Shown here: piece by piece, positions 8,861 to 18,798 of the stretch
How the letters are laid out: each line of letters opens with the position of its first letter
How positions within the stretch are numbered: the first letter of the stretch is position 1
Source: Bacteroidota bacterium
GTDB taxonomy: Bacteria > Bacteroidota > Ignavibacteria > Ignavibacteriales > Melioribacteraceae
DNA: 64,000 nucleotides
Assembly (NCBI GenBank): GCA_018818165.1
Contig: JAHISP010000054.1
Location: 1-64,000, forward strand
Reading direction: 5' to 3'
Position numbers and translations under genes: made by a program
Notes under the pieces: generated by a model
What the model saw: the letters and a program-made list of their open reading frames with translations, nothing else
Databases searched by the model: none
Told to the model about the DNA's origin: nothing

Positions 8861-11830
8861 ATGAAAAATATATTTATTTTAATTTTAACGATGAGTTTTG
8901 CGCACTCAATTATGGCAGAGGTTGTTGATAGCTCGTCATGTATTTCCTTTAAAAATGGAACAGGCTATTTTGCGTTGTCCTATAAAAATCAATCAGCACC
9001 TTTATTTGCAAGCTCAAAAGATCATCATGGAGTAATACGAGCCTTGAATGATCTTAAAACCGATATTGGAAAAGTAACGGGCAATGAACCATCAGTTGTC
9101 TTTGATGATTTATCACTTCCAAAAGAAATTGTAATAATAGGAACATTAGGAAAAAATCCTGTTATCAATCAACTAGTGCAAAACAAAAAACTTGATGTAA
9201 AGGATATTACTGGTAAATGGGAACATTTTCTTATTCAGGTTATTGAGAAACCATTTGAGGGAGTTGATAAAGCACTTGTTATTGTAGGTAGTGACAAGCG
9301 AGGAACCATTTATGGCATTTATAATTTATCTGAACAAATAGGTGTTTCGCCATGGTACTGGTGGGCTGATGTTCCAGTAGAGCATAAAGATGCTGTTTTC
9401 GTAAAACCTAATAAAATTACGCAAGGTCCAAGTGTTAAATACCGTGGTATTTTTCTTAATGATGAAGCACCAGCTTTAACCAATTGGATTAAGGAAAAGT
9501 TTGGCTTTGCTAAGCCTAGCAAATATCCACCTGTTGGTAATGAAGTAGTTAACTATGGACATGAGTTTTATTCTAAAATGTTTGAACTACTACTCAGATT
9601 AAAAGCAAACTATCTTTGGCCAGCTATGTGGAGTAATGCATTTAATGAAGATGATCCCAAAAACTCACGTCTTGCAGATGAATATGGCATTGTGATGGGA
9701 ACCTCGCATCAAGAGCCGATGCTTCGTTCTCAACAGGAATGGGATAGACGTTACTATGGTTCTCTTGGTCATTGGAATTATTCGAAACATGCTGATACAT
9801 TGGAAAATTTCTGGAGAGAAGGTGTTCGGCGCAATAAAAACTATGAAAGCATCATTACTATGGGGCTTCGTGGAGCTAATGATACAGAGATAGCCGGTGA
9901 TATGAAAGCCAATATAGCAATGGTTGAAGGTATTGTTAAAAAGCAACAAAAGATTATAAGCGAAGAAATGAACCCGGATATTACTAAAGTCCCTCAGTCG
10001 TGGTGTTTATACAAAGAGATAATGGAATATTACAACGAAGGCTTGCGCGTACCAGATAATATAACACTTTTGTGGTCGGATGATAACTGGGGTAATATAC
10101 GAAGACTACCAAATGAGGAGGAGCGTTTGAGAAGCGGAGGTGCTGGAGTTTATTATCACTTCGATTATCACGGAGGTCCTCGAAGTTATCAGTGGATAAA
10201 TACTAATCCAATTGCTAAAATTTGGGATCAGATGTCGCTTGCTAAACAATATGGAGCGGACAGAATATGGATAGTAAATGTGGGTCATTTTAAAGGATAC
10301 GAATTTCCAATGGAATATTTTTTGAGTTTAGCTTGGAATACAGACCGATGGAATAACTCTAACATTAATGAGTTCACTCGCTTATGGGCTGCAAGAGAAT
10401 TTGGTTACGAATATGCTGAAGAAATTGCTGAAATTATTTCGAAGTATACAAAATTCAATGGCAGACGTAAGCCCGAATCTTTGTCACCAAAAACTTATAG
10501 CTTAATAAATTATTGTGAAGCTGAAAATGTAGTGTTCGAGTTCAATAAAATTACTGCTCAAGCCGAAGACATTTATAACAAATTATCAAATGAAAAGCGT
10601 GATGCATTTTATCAGTTAGTATTATTTCCTACCAAAGCCAGTGCATTAGTAAATGAACTGTATGTTACTGCTGGTAAAAATGAGTTGTATGCACAACAGA
10701 GACGTGCAAGTGCAAATGATATGGCAACTAAAACTAGGAATTTGTTCCAAGCGGATACAGCCCTGATGGGTTATTTCAATCGTGATTTTGCTAATGGGAA
10801 ATGGAATCATTTTATGGATCAGACACATTTAGGATATATCGATTGGTCGGATCCCAAAACGAACAATCTTGATGCAATTAATCTTACAGAAATACAGGTT
10901 CCTGATTCAGCTATAATGGGAGTTAGCATTGAAGAATCAGAATTGAGCTGGCCAGGCTCTAATGAAAAGGCTGTGTTACCTGAATTTGATATTTTTAGCA
11001 ACAGTCAACATTATCTCGAAATTTTCAATAGGGGGAAAAATCCTTTTAACTTCACAATAAATACCAATGTTTCATGGCTTACTTTTAGTGATACTATTGG
11101 AACTATTGGCAATAGTGACAAAAGAATTATAATCAGTTTAGATGAATCTAAATTACCAAAAGGTAAAACTGACGGTATAGTTAAAATTGCAGGTGCTGGA
11201 AAAGAAGTATCAATAAAAGTAAATGCTTTTAATCCAACCGAAGTGAACAGTGAGAATCTGAAAGGATTTGTGGAAAGCGGTGGACTTATTTCAATAGAAG
11301 TCGAACACTATTCCAAAAATATTGAGCAAGGTGATAGGAAATGGATTAGAGTTGAAGATTACGGACTTACCTTATCAGGTATGAGGGCTACAGCTTCGGT
11401 AAACGCAGCGGCAGCAACGCCAGGAAAAGATGCACCCTGTTTGGAATACCCAATGTATCTGTTTTCAAAAGATTCTGTGCAAATTAATTTGATTACCTCT
11501 CCGCTTTTAAATTTTATGCCTGGACGTGATATTAAAATTGCTGTTTCTATTGACGACAAGGAACCGCAGTACATTACAAATGTACCTGATAAATTTAAGG
11601 TGCAATATTCAAATCCAGCTTGGGCATTAACCGTTGTAAATCAAGCAAGGAATTGCAAAACAACTATGAATATTGAAAAACCCGGTTATCACACGCTAAA
11701 GGTTTGGATGATTGATCCGGGCGTAGTCTTACAAAAAATAATAGTAAACACGGGTGGTTTAAAACCTAGTTATTTAGGACCTCCTGAGAGTAATAATGGT
11801 GTTAACTTATTTCAGAAAAAGACAAATTAA
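8861..11830 (+). CDS. GH115 xylan alpha-1,2-(4-O-methyl)glucuronidase
   Basis: 989 residues, the usual GH115 length. A signal peptide (MKNIFILILTMSFAHSIMAE) is followed by the N-terminal GH115 domain with the family pattern GTIYGIYNLSEQIG and WYWWADVP (~residues 150-180). The catalytic barrel follows (YLWPAMWSNAFNEDDP, MGTSHQEPM, LLWSDDNWG, YHFDYHG). A C-terminal GH115 domain spans ~830-980. GH115 enzymes remove (4-O-methyl)glucuronic acid from internal as well as terminal xylose units, which GH67 cannot do. GAGGAG lies 8 bases before the ATG. The DUF2264 gene follows after 28 bp, so the two are probably co-transcribed. Confidence 0.93.
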   Translation: MKNIFILILTMSFAHSIMAEVVDSSSCISFKNGTGYFALSYKNQSAPLFASSKDHHGVIRALNDLKTDIGKVTGNEPSVVFDDLSLPKEIVIIGTLGKNPVINQLVQNKKLDVKDITGKWEHFLIQVIEKPFEGVDKALVIVGSDKRGTIYGIYNLSEQIGVSPWYWWADVPVEHKDAVFVKPNKITQGPSVKYRGIFLNDEAPALTNWIKEKFGFAKPSKYPPVGNEVVNYGHEFYSKMFELLLRLKANYLWPAMWSNAFNEDDPKNSRLADEYGIVMGTSHQEPMLRSQQEWDRRYYGSLGHWNYSKHADTLENFWREGVRRNKNYESIITMGLRGANDTEIAGDMKANIAMVEGIVKKQQKIISEEMNPDITKVPQSWCLYKEIMEYYNEGLRVPDNITLLWSDDNWGNIRRLPNEEERLRSGGAGVYYHFDYHGGPRSYQWINTNPIAKIWDQMSLAKQYGADRIWIVNVGHFKGYEFPMEYFLSLAWNTDRWNNSNINEFTRLWAAREFGYEYAEEIAEIISKYTKFNGRRKPESLSPKTYSLINYCEAENVVFEFNKITAQAEDIYNKLSNEKRDAFYQLVLFPTKASALVNELYVTAGKNELYAQQRRASANDMATKTRNLFQADTALMGYFNRDFANGKWNHFMDQTHLGYIDWSDPKTNNLDAINLTEIQVPDSAIMGVSIEESELSWPGSNEKAVLPEFDIFSNSQHYLEIFNRGKNPFNFTINTNVSWLTFSDTIGTIGNSDKRIIISLDESKLPKGKTDGIVKIAGAGKEVSIKVNAFNPTEVNSENLKGFVESGGLISIEVEHYSKNIEQGDRKWIRVEDYGLTLSGMRATASVNAAAATPGKDAPCLEYPMYLFSKDSVQINLITSPLLNFMPGRDIKIAVSIDDKEPQYITNVPDKFKVQYSNPAWALTVVNQARNCKTTMNIEKPGYHTLKVWMIDPGVVLQKIIVNTGGLKPSYLGPPESNNGVNLFQKKTN

Positions 11831-11858
11831 AAAATATTAATAAAATTAAGAGTTAAAT

Positions 11859-13913
11859 ATGCAAAAAGTTTTTGAAGTAATTAATCCAGACTTTGAGTCG
11901 AGTCCATTTACAGGAATGACTAAAAATCATTATATTGAAATGGCAAAATATGTTTTGGAAAGAGCTTTTAAACATGTGGATTCAATAGAAACCCCAATCT
12001 CTTTTCCTATTGTTCCAGGAAAAACATATCCTGAGCCAAATGCTCCTGACTGGCGTTATCGTTCAGCAGATTTTGAGGCGCTTGAAAGGACATTTAATAT
12101 TGCTGGACCGCTTATTCATGTGGATCCCGAGATTACAATAAATAATATAAAATTACGCGACTATTATAGTTTGCATATATATAATGCTTTCACGCCTGGT
12201 CATTCCAACTCATTGCCACTACCAGAAGATCTTCCCGACTCAACTTATCAGTTTACTTGCGAATTTGGTGGATTGTTTAAAACCTTGCTTCTTATGCCCG
12301 ATACTATTTGGTCAACTTATACAGAAAAACAAAAAGACGAGATGGTAGAATGTATTTCAAAATGGGGGCATCACAGAACAACACAAAATAACTGGAGAAT
12401 TTTTAACATTGTAACTCTTTCTTTCCTTAAAAAAAATGGTTACAAAATTGATGATGAACTATTAAAAAGCCATCTTTTATGGGTTGCTTCTTATCATTCG
12501 GGTAATGGTTGGTACCTTGAACAAACTTACAATTATTACACAATAAGCCTTTTTATTGTTTATCTAACAATATGGAATAGAACTTTTGGAGATGAATTTT
12601 ATCCAGAAATTGCGGAAACCATTGAAAAATCAGCGCAAGAGTTATACAAAACATATGTAAATTTCTTTGGCCGCGATGGCTATGTAAATATGTGGGCAAG
12701 AAGTATTACATACAGAACTTGGATATCTGGTGGATTCCCAGTTTCCTTTATGCTTAAAGGTGAATCACCTCTTGATCCTGGAATGGCAAGAAGGCTTTGT
12801 TCGGGTTCTTTGTTGCAGTTTCTAACTCGAGAAGAATTTTTTGAAAACGATATACCTGCTCTTGGCTACTACAGACATACAGAATATATTTTACAAAATT
12901 ATAGTTGTGCTGGAAGTCCATTTATTATGTTTATTCCATTTATTGCTTTGGCATTGCCTGATGATTCTCCTTTTTGGACTGCGAAAGAAAATGAAGGATT
13001 TTGGGAGAATCTTGGAAGCGAATCAAATGTTGAAGTTCTTACTAATCCTGGAATAGTACTTGCAAATCATGGTAAAACTGGTACTTCTGAAATTATACCT
13101 GGCAAGGTTTATTACCAAGATTCTAATTATTCAAAACTTGCTTATAATACTCATTTCCCTTGGGAAGATCATAATCCCCAAGGTGGAACTGCTCTGGAAT
13201 ACAGCTTCCGAAGTTTAGACCCAAGAGATTTGCGTGGTGACGATATAAATTTTTATCTAACTGGGCACAAGGTACAAAACAGCTCTGAGAAAAATGCGGT
13301 ATATACCACTTCAGAAAGTATGCTTTATAATGGTGTTAGAAATGATGTAATTTACCGACAAGCTATTATGCGAAAACCACCTAACAATGGTGTTGGTTAT
13401 ATTATTGATCTAGCTGAGATTATAATTCCTGGTGGAATAATAAGAGTTGACCGCACACGCTTGGCTTTTGAATATGAACTGACATTAGGAAACTATGGCT
13501 TACCTCATTTGAAAGGGATAAAAGCCAATGTTAAGCAATTTGAAGATGGAAATAAAAAAGTGATTACCGCATCAATACCAGGGAGAAAGGTAGCGTTGAT
13601 TATATACAATGGATGGGATGAACTTTCAAGCTTAACACATGAAGGACGAAATGCTGAAGCTGATGAAAGCACAGTTATTTATGCCCATAAGAAAAGGATG
13701 GAAAAAAATCCTCCTATGGAATTGATGATATCTGTTTTACTTCATAAAATGGATGATTCAGAATGGACTGAGGAAGAATTATCACCAATAAAAGATATTA
13801 AAATTATGGATATTACCCCTAAATATTCAGCATTGGGAGCAAATATCATCCTTAATAATAACAAAAAATATGAAGTTGATTTTATTGATATGGATGGATA
13901 CAGATCTTGCTAA
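11859..13913 (+). CDS. DUF2264 family protein (GH154-type)
   Basis: 684 residues. The N-terminal ~380 residues match DUF2264, an (alpha/alpha)6-type fold rich in Trp, Tyr and His (DWRYRSADFE, NNWRIFN, WYLEQTYNYY, MWARSITYR), and a C-terminal beta-domain follows. From memory, CAZy places this family in GH154 with beta-glucuronidase activity. No signal peptide is visible (MQKVFEVINPDF), so it is predicted to be cytoplasmic, unlike its neighbours. It lies 28 bp after GH115, which suggests it handles a released glucuronyl sugar or oligosaccharide after import. Function is family-level only. Confidence 0.72.
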   Translation: MQKVFEVINPDFESSPFTGMTKNHYIEMAKYVLERAFKHVDSIETPISFPIVPGKTYPEPNAPDWRYRSADFEALERTFNIAGPLIHVDPEITINNIKLRDYYSLHIYNAFTPGHSNSLPLPEDLPDSTYQFTCEFGGLFKTLLLMPDTIWSTYTEKQKDEMVECISKWGHHRTTQNNWRIFNIVTLSFLKKNGYKIDDELLKSHLLWVASYHSGNGWYLEQTYNYYTISLFIVYLTIWNRTFGDEFYPEIAETIEKSAQELYKTYVNFFGRDGYVNMWARSITYRTWISGGFPVSFMLKGESPLDPGMARRLCSGSLLQFLTREEFFENDIPALGYYRHTEYILQNYSCAGSPFIMFIPFIALALPDDSPFWTAKENEGFWENLGSESNVEVLTNPGIVLANHGKTGTSEIIPGKVYYQDSNYSKLAYNTHFPWEDHNPQGGTALEYSFRSLDPRDLRGDDINFYLTGHKVQNSSEKNAVYTTSESMLYNGVRNDVIYRQAIMRKPPNNGVGYIIDLAEIIIPGGIIRVDRTRLAFEYELTLGNYGLPHLKGIKANVKQFEDGNKKVITASIPGRKVALIIYNGWDELSSLTHEGRNAEADESTVIYAHKKRMEKNPPMELMISVLLHKMDDSEWTEEELSPIKDIKIMDITPKYSALGANIILNNNKKYEVDFIDMDGYRSC

Positions 13914-14132
13914 TGATGTAATAATAAGTAAAGTAACAAACTCAGAATATTATTAGTTAAAGATTTTGAGGATTGACTAGTGAGTGATAAATATATAATA
14001 TTAGATAAATAAAAAATTATAATGCAATTTGGTTAGTTGAATAGATTGATTAAATAAATGGTAAATATGGAAAAAAGTATTTTGAAAAGTCGTTTTTTAG
14101 AGAATGAATTTATTACTAAAGGAATATTAGAA

Positions 14133-16070
14133 ATGAAAAGAATAATATTATTCTTGATGGTTCTATCGTCTTTAAAATATGCTCAAGTTCCTTCTAAATT
14201 TTCAGATTATCCTATTTTAGCAGTGGGTATTAAAAATGTTATTATTAATGATAATTTTTGGCTGCCAAAAATTCAATTAGTTCAAGACACAACTATTTAT
14301 TATGCATTTGGTAAATGTGATACTGAAGGTCGTATTGATAATTTTTTAGTAGCTGGTGGAAAAAAAGAAGGTGCTTGTCAAGGGCAAATGCCTTTTGACG
14401 ATACAGATGTTTACAAAATAATTGAAGGAGCTTCTTACTCATTAATTAGCAAACCAAATCCAAGTTTAGATGCATACCTCGATTCAGTAATTTCTATAAT
14501 CAAAATTGGACAAGAACCAGATGGATATATTACAACATGGTTTACAATTGATAGAGAAAATCCTCCAGCATCCTGGGTTGAGCCTTCAAAAACAAGATGG
14601 GAAAATGAAGTTAGCAGTCACGAGCTTTATAATAGCGGGCATTTGTTTGAAGCTGCTTCTGCTCATTATTGGGCTACTGGTAAAAAAAACTTTTTAGATA
14701 TCGCAACAAAAAATGCAGACTTGCTGGTTGAAAATTTCGGTCCAAATAAATTAATGACACCTCCTGGACATCAAATAGTTGAAACTGGTTTGATAAAACT
14801 TTACCAGATTACAAAAAATTCAAAATACCTTGAACTTGCTAAGTTCTTTCTTGATATGCGTGGTGATTCTACTTTACATAAATCAAGTGGAGAGTACAGT
14901 CAAGATCATATACCTGTTATTGAACAAAATGAAGCTGTTGGTCACGCTGTGAGAGCACTTTATATGTACGCTGGAATGACTGATATTGCTGTTATGTATA
15001 ATAATAAAGATTATCTCAATGCAGTAAACAAAATTTGGGAAAACGTAGTTAGCAAGAAAATGTATATCACAGGTGGCTTAGGTTCAAAACATAGTGGCGA
15101 AGCTTTTGGCGATAATTATGAACTACCTAATCTTACTGCTTACAACGAAACTTGTGCAGCCATTGGAAGTGTATATTGGAATCAGCGTTTATTTTTATTA
15201 ACGGGATATTCGAAATATTATGACATAATTGAACGCACTTTATACAATGGTTTGATATCAGGTATTTCAACAGATGGTAAGAATTTCTTCTATCCAAATC
15301 CTTTGGAGGCAGATGGCGAGTATAAATTTAATTCTGGATCATGTACAAGAAAGCCATGGTTCAATTGCTCATGCTGCCCAACAAATTTAATCCGCTTTCT
15401 CCCTTCAATTCCTGGATTAGTATATGCGACAAATCATGACAGTCTGTTTGTAAATTTATTTATCTCCAATAAAGCACAAACATTAATTGACGGAGAAAAA
15501 ATAGAGGTAACGCAGCAAACAGATTATCCGTGGAACGGTCATATTAATTTTTCTATTAATCCTGAAAAAGAAAAGAAATTCACTTTAAAACTTCGCATTC
15601 CCGGCTGGGCTGAAAACATTGCCGTTCCAGGCAATTTGTATTCCTATTTAAATAGTAATAACGGTAAGGTTACTTTGAGTGTTAACGGGAAAGGAGAAAA
15701 AATAATAATGAATAATGGTTACGCCGAAATATCAAGAGAATGGAATAAAGGAGATAAAGTGGAATTGCTATTGCCTATGTCCATTCATAAAGTAACTGCG
15801 ACTGAAGAAGTTAAAGATGACAGTAATAAAGTTGCATTTGAGTATGGTCCAATTGTTTATTGCGCTGAAGAAATAGATAATAAACAGATATCAGAAATTT
15901 CTATACCTAATAATATTGATGTAAAGACCGAGGGAAAAACAGTTATATCCAATAAAGTAATAGCAATAAAAGGTAAAATTAATGATGAAGAATTTACACT
16001 AATACCTTATTATCTATGGTCGAACAGAGGAGTTGGTAAAATGAAAGTATGGTTCCCAAGGGAAAATTGA
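14133..16070 (+). CDS. GH127 beta-L-arabinofuranosidase (DUF1680)
   Basis: I chose ATG 14133 because AAAGGA lies about nine bases upstream and it opens directly on a signal peptide (MKRIILFLMVLSSLKYAQ). An in-frame ATG at 14058 would add 25 polar residues before that peptide. The protein then has 645 residues. Family zinc-site residues are present: Glu339 and Cys341 in YNETC, Cys414 and Cys415 in CSCCPTN. These correspond closely in position to Glu338, Cys340, Cys417 and Cys418 of Bifidobacterium HypBA1. GH127 enzymes release beta-L-arabinofuranose. Here the enzyme should remove arabinose from arabinoxylan or its oligosaccharides and so feed araBDA at 37520-41426. Confidence 0.9.
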   Translation: MKRIILFLMVLSSLKYAQVPSKFSDYPILAVGIKNVIINDNFWLPKIQLVQDTTIYYAFGKCDTEGRIDNFLVAGGKKEGACQGQMPFDDTDVYKIIEGASYSLISKPNPSLDAYLDSVISIIKIGQEPDGYITTWFTIDRENPPASWVEPSKTRWENEVSSHELYNSGHLFEAASAHYWATGKKNFLDIATKNADLLVENFGPNKLMTPPGHQIVETGLIKLYQITKNSKYLELAKFFLDMRGDSTLHKSSGEYSQDHIPVIEQNEAVGHAVRALYMYAGMTDIAVMYNNKDYLNAVNKIWENVVSKKMYITGGLGSKHSGEAFGDNYELPNLTAYNETCAAIGSVYWNQRLFLLTGYSKYYDIIERTLYNGLISGISTDGKNFFYPNPLEADGEYKFNSGSCTRKPWFNCSCCPTNLIRFLPSIPGLVYATNHDSLFVNLFISNKAQTLIDGEKIEVTQQTDYPWNGHINFSINPEKEKKFTLKLRIPGWAENIAVPGNLYSYLNSNNGKVTLSVNGKGEKIIMNNGYAEISREWNKGDKVELLLPMSIHKVTATEEVKDDSNKVAFEYGPIVYCAEEIDNKQISEISIPNNIDVKTEGKTVISNKVIAIKGKINDEEFTLIPYYLWSNRGVGKMKVWFPREN

Positions 16071-16132
16071 AATAATTATTAAACTTTATTTATGCAATCA
16101 ATGATAATCTGAATTTCAGTAAGGAGAAATTT

Positions 16133-18553
16133 ATGAAAAAAAAGTTTTTAGTTCTCATATTATTAAGTATCACTATTGGTCTATATGGTCAAGTAAAAAC
16201 ATATCAGAAAACTGAATATGGTATAAAATCAAAAATTGATTCTATTGTTATTGAAATTCAATTTTATAGTCCTTCTATTGTTAGAGTATTAAAATCACCT
16301 GAAAGTAGAACTTTCAAAAAAGAGAGTCTTTCTGTTATTGAGGTTCCTAAAAAAACGTTTTTTGAAATTGAACAAAATGGAGAACTACTTTTACTGAAAA
16401 GTGAAGTTATACAGGTACATCTTAATCTAAAGTCGGGGGAAATATCATATTTCAACCATGATAGCGAAGCACTTTTTGGCGAAAAAGAGTATTCTACAAA
16501 ATTCACCGAATTTAATGATGTTGGCGAAAAAACATTTAGTGCCTTTCAAGCATTTGTTTTAGATAAAGACGAAGCTATTTATGGTTTGGGACAACAGCAA
16601 AAAGGTATGATGAATCAGCGTAATCAAAAGGTTTACATGATACAAGGTAACACGGAAGACTTTGTCCCTTTTTTCCAATCAGTTAAAGGTTACGGAGTTT
16701 TTTGGGATAACTATTCACCTACAACTTTTACTGATAGCAATGAAGAAACGTCTTTTAATTCGGAAGTTGCAGATTGTATCGATTACTATTTTATGTATGG
16801 AGATAATGCCGATGGCGTAATTGCCAATATGCGTTACCTTACCGGGCAAGCTCCAATGTTTCCTTTATGGACATTTGGTTACTGGCAGAGTAAAGAACGA
16901 TATAAAAGTCAGGATGAAACTGTTGGAGTGGTGAAAAAATATCGCGAATTGGGAGTTCCACTTGATGGCATAATCCAGGATTGGCAATACTGGGGGGACA
17001 ACTATCACTGGAACGCTATGGAATTCTTAAATCCTATGTTCCCAAATCCTCAACAAATGATTGACGATGTTCATAATTTAAATGCACATATAATCATCTC
17101 AATTTGGTCTTCTTTTGGCCCACAAACAGAGCAGTATAAGGAACTAGATAAGCAAGGAATGTTCTTTGATTTTCTTACATGGCCAGTATCAGGTAAAGAT
17201 GTTTGGCCCCCAGATATGAATTATCTGTCAGGTGTAAAAGTATATGATCCTTACAATCCAGCGGCACGAAGTATTTACTGGAAATATCTAAAAAAAGGTT
17301 TGTATTCACTTGATATAGATGGCTGGTGGATGGATTCAACTGAACCTGATCATATGTACTTCAAACCTATTGATTTAGATAATATGACATATTTGGGATC
17401 ATTTCGAAAAGTTAGAAATGCTTTCCCTTTAATGACAGTTGGCGGGGTATATACAAATCAGCGTAATGAAACATCTGATAAGCGTGTTTTCATACTTACC
17501 CGTTCAACATTTGCAGGGCAGCAACGTTATGGGGCTAATACCTGGTCAGGAGACGTGGTTGCATCATGGGAAGCATTAAAAAATCAAATTTCTGCAGGGC
17601 TTAATCATTCACTCTGCGGAATACCTTACTGGAACAGTGACATAGGCGGTTTCTTCCTTTGGAATTTTCCTAAGAGATTAGAAAATGTAGATTATCGTGA
17701 GCTGTATGTGCGTTGGATTCAATTTGGCGGTTTATGCCCAATGATGCGTTCACACGGTACCGATGCTCCGCGTGAAATTTACCAGTTTGGCAATAAGGGT
17801 GACAAGATTTATGACGCAATTGAAAAGTCAATAAATCTTCGATATCTATTATTACCCTATATTTATTCAACTTCTTGGGATGTAACTGTTAATCAATCAA
17901 GTATGATGAGAGCTTTGATGATGGATTTTTCTGTTGACAAGAATGCATTAGATATAAATGATCAATTTATGTTTGGAAAATCATTGCTTGTATGTCCGGT
18001 TACTACACCAATGTATAATAAGTTAAGTGTTAATGGAACGGATACAACAAAAGTTGAAGATTTCAGTATAGTTAAATCTGATGAGAGCTATTTGCCAAAC
18101 GGAACAGACTGGTTTGATTTTTGGACAGGCGAAAAGTTAAAGGGAGGTCAAACGGTAAATAAAAAATCACCGATTGACATAATTCCTTTTTTCGTAAAAG
18201 CGGGTTCTATTCTACCTATCGGACCAAAAGTTCAATATGCAACCGAAAAGAAATGGGATAACTTGGAGATCCGTATATACCCTGGTGCTGATGGAAATTT
18301 TACTTTGTATGAAGATGAAAATGACAACTATAATTACGAAAAAGGTTTCTATTCTTTAATTGAGTTTAAATGGGATGACTCGAATAAAATTTTAACAGTA
18401 TCCAATCAAATTGGAAGTTATCCTGGTATGCTGGAAGAACGGATTTTTAATATTGTTTTGGTTGATATCAATAAAGGTGCAGGAATGAAAACCATTGAAA
18501 AGTATGATGTGATTTTAGACTACAAGGGTAAAGAAGTGACTGCAAAATTATGA
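16133..18553 (+). CDS. GH31 glycoside hydrolase, probably alpha-xylosidase
   Basis: 806 residues with a signal peptide ending near LYGQ. The N-terminal beta-sandwich is followed by a GH31 barrel. The candidate nucleophile is Asp401 in WWMDSTEPD and the acid/base Asp474 in NTWSGD. The pattern GIIQDWQYWGD is typical of the alpha-xylosidase-like branch. C-terminal beta-domains end at ~800. An AAGGAG ribosome site precedes ATG 16133. Its stop overlaps the next start (ATGA), showing translational coupling to the truncated GH43 remnant. GH31 also contains alpha-glucosidases, so alpha-xylosidase is a best guess from motif and locus. Confidence 0.82.
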   Translation: MKKKFLVLILLSITIGLYGQVKTYQKTEYGIKSKIDSIVIEIQFYSPSIVRVLKSPESRTFKKESLSVIEVPKKTFFEIEQNGELLLLKSEVIQVHLNLKSGEISYFNHDSEALFGEKEYSTKFTEFNDVGEKTFSAFQAFVLDKDEAIYGLGQQQKGMMNQRNQKVYMIQGNTEDFVPFFQSVKGYGVFWDNYSPTTFTDSNEETSFNSEVADCIDYYFMYGDNADGVIANMRYLTGQAPMFPLWTFGYWQSKERYKSQDETVGVVKKYRELGVPLDGIIQDWQYWGDNYHWNAMEFLNPMFPNPQQMIDDVHNLNAHIIISIWSSFGPQTEQYKELDKQGMFFDFLTWPVSGKDVWPPDMNYLSGVKVYDPYNPAARSIYWKYLKKGLYSLDIDGWWMDSTEPDHMYFKPIDLDNMTYLGSFRKVRNAFPLMTVGGVYTNQRNETSDKRVFILTRSTFAGQQRYGANTWSGDVVASWEALKNQISAGLNHSLCGIPYWNSDIGGFFLWNFPKRLENVDYRELYVRWIQFGGLCPMMRSHGTDAPREIYQFGNKGDKIYDAIEKSINLRYLLLPYIYSTSWDVTVNQSSMMRALMMDFSVDKNALDINDQFMFGKSLLVCPVTTPMYNKLSVNGTDTTKVEDFSIVKSDESYLPNGTDWFDFWTGEKLKGGQTVNKKSPIDIIPFFVKAGSILPIGPKVQYATEKKWDNLEIRIYPGADGNFTLYEDENDNYNYEKGFYSLIEFKWDDSNKILTVSNQIGSYPGMLEERIFNIVLVDINKGAGMKTIEKYDVILDYKGKEVTAKL

Positions 18554-18765
18554 TATTAAAAATGATAAATAATGTGATGGGAAATATCATTGTAATAGTT
18601 TTGAATATATTGCTTTTTTCGTCAATAAATTTAATGGCTGTTAACAAAGAGGTTTTAGTTTACGAAGGAGCTTACGTTTATAAAGTCAAAGATCATTACT
18701 ATTTATACTGCACGCATGGTGGACTGGACGGATTTCAATTAGCACTAAGATCAAAAAATATTTAA
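18550..18765 (+). pseudogene. Truncated GH43-like remnant with signal peptide
   Basis: 71 codons that overlap the GH31 stop by four bases (ATGA). A signal peptide (residues ~12-30) is followed by YEGAYVYKVKDHYYLYCTHG and a RSKNI end. This resembles the segment of GH43 enzymes in which an EGP-type motif carrying the general acid is followed by a Tyr-rich strand and the RSKNI strand. The five-bladed propeller of ~300 residues that should surround this segment is missing. I read it as a GH43 gene that lost most of its body by deletion. A genuine small secreted protein is possible but less likely. An intact GH43 gene starts 33 bp downstream. Confidence 0.55.
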
Positions 18766-18798
18766 TTAAGGTTAATAAATTAAATTTTAAGGAAAATA

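Noticed and set aside
14058-14132. Earlier ATG for the GH127 gene
   Set aside because: It would put 25 polar residues before the signal peptide, while ATG 14133 has AAAGGA upstream.
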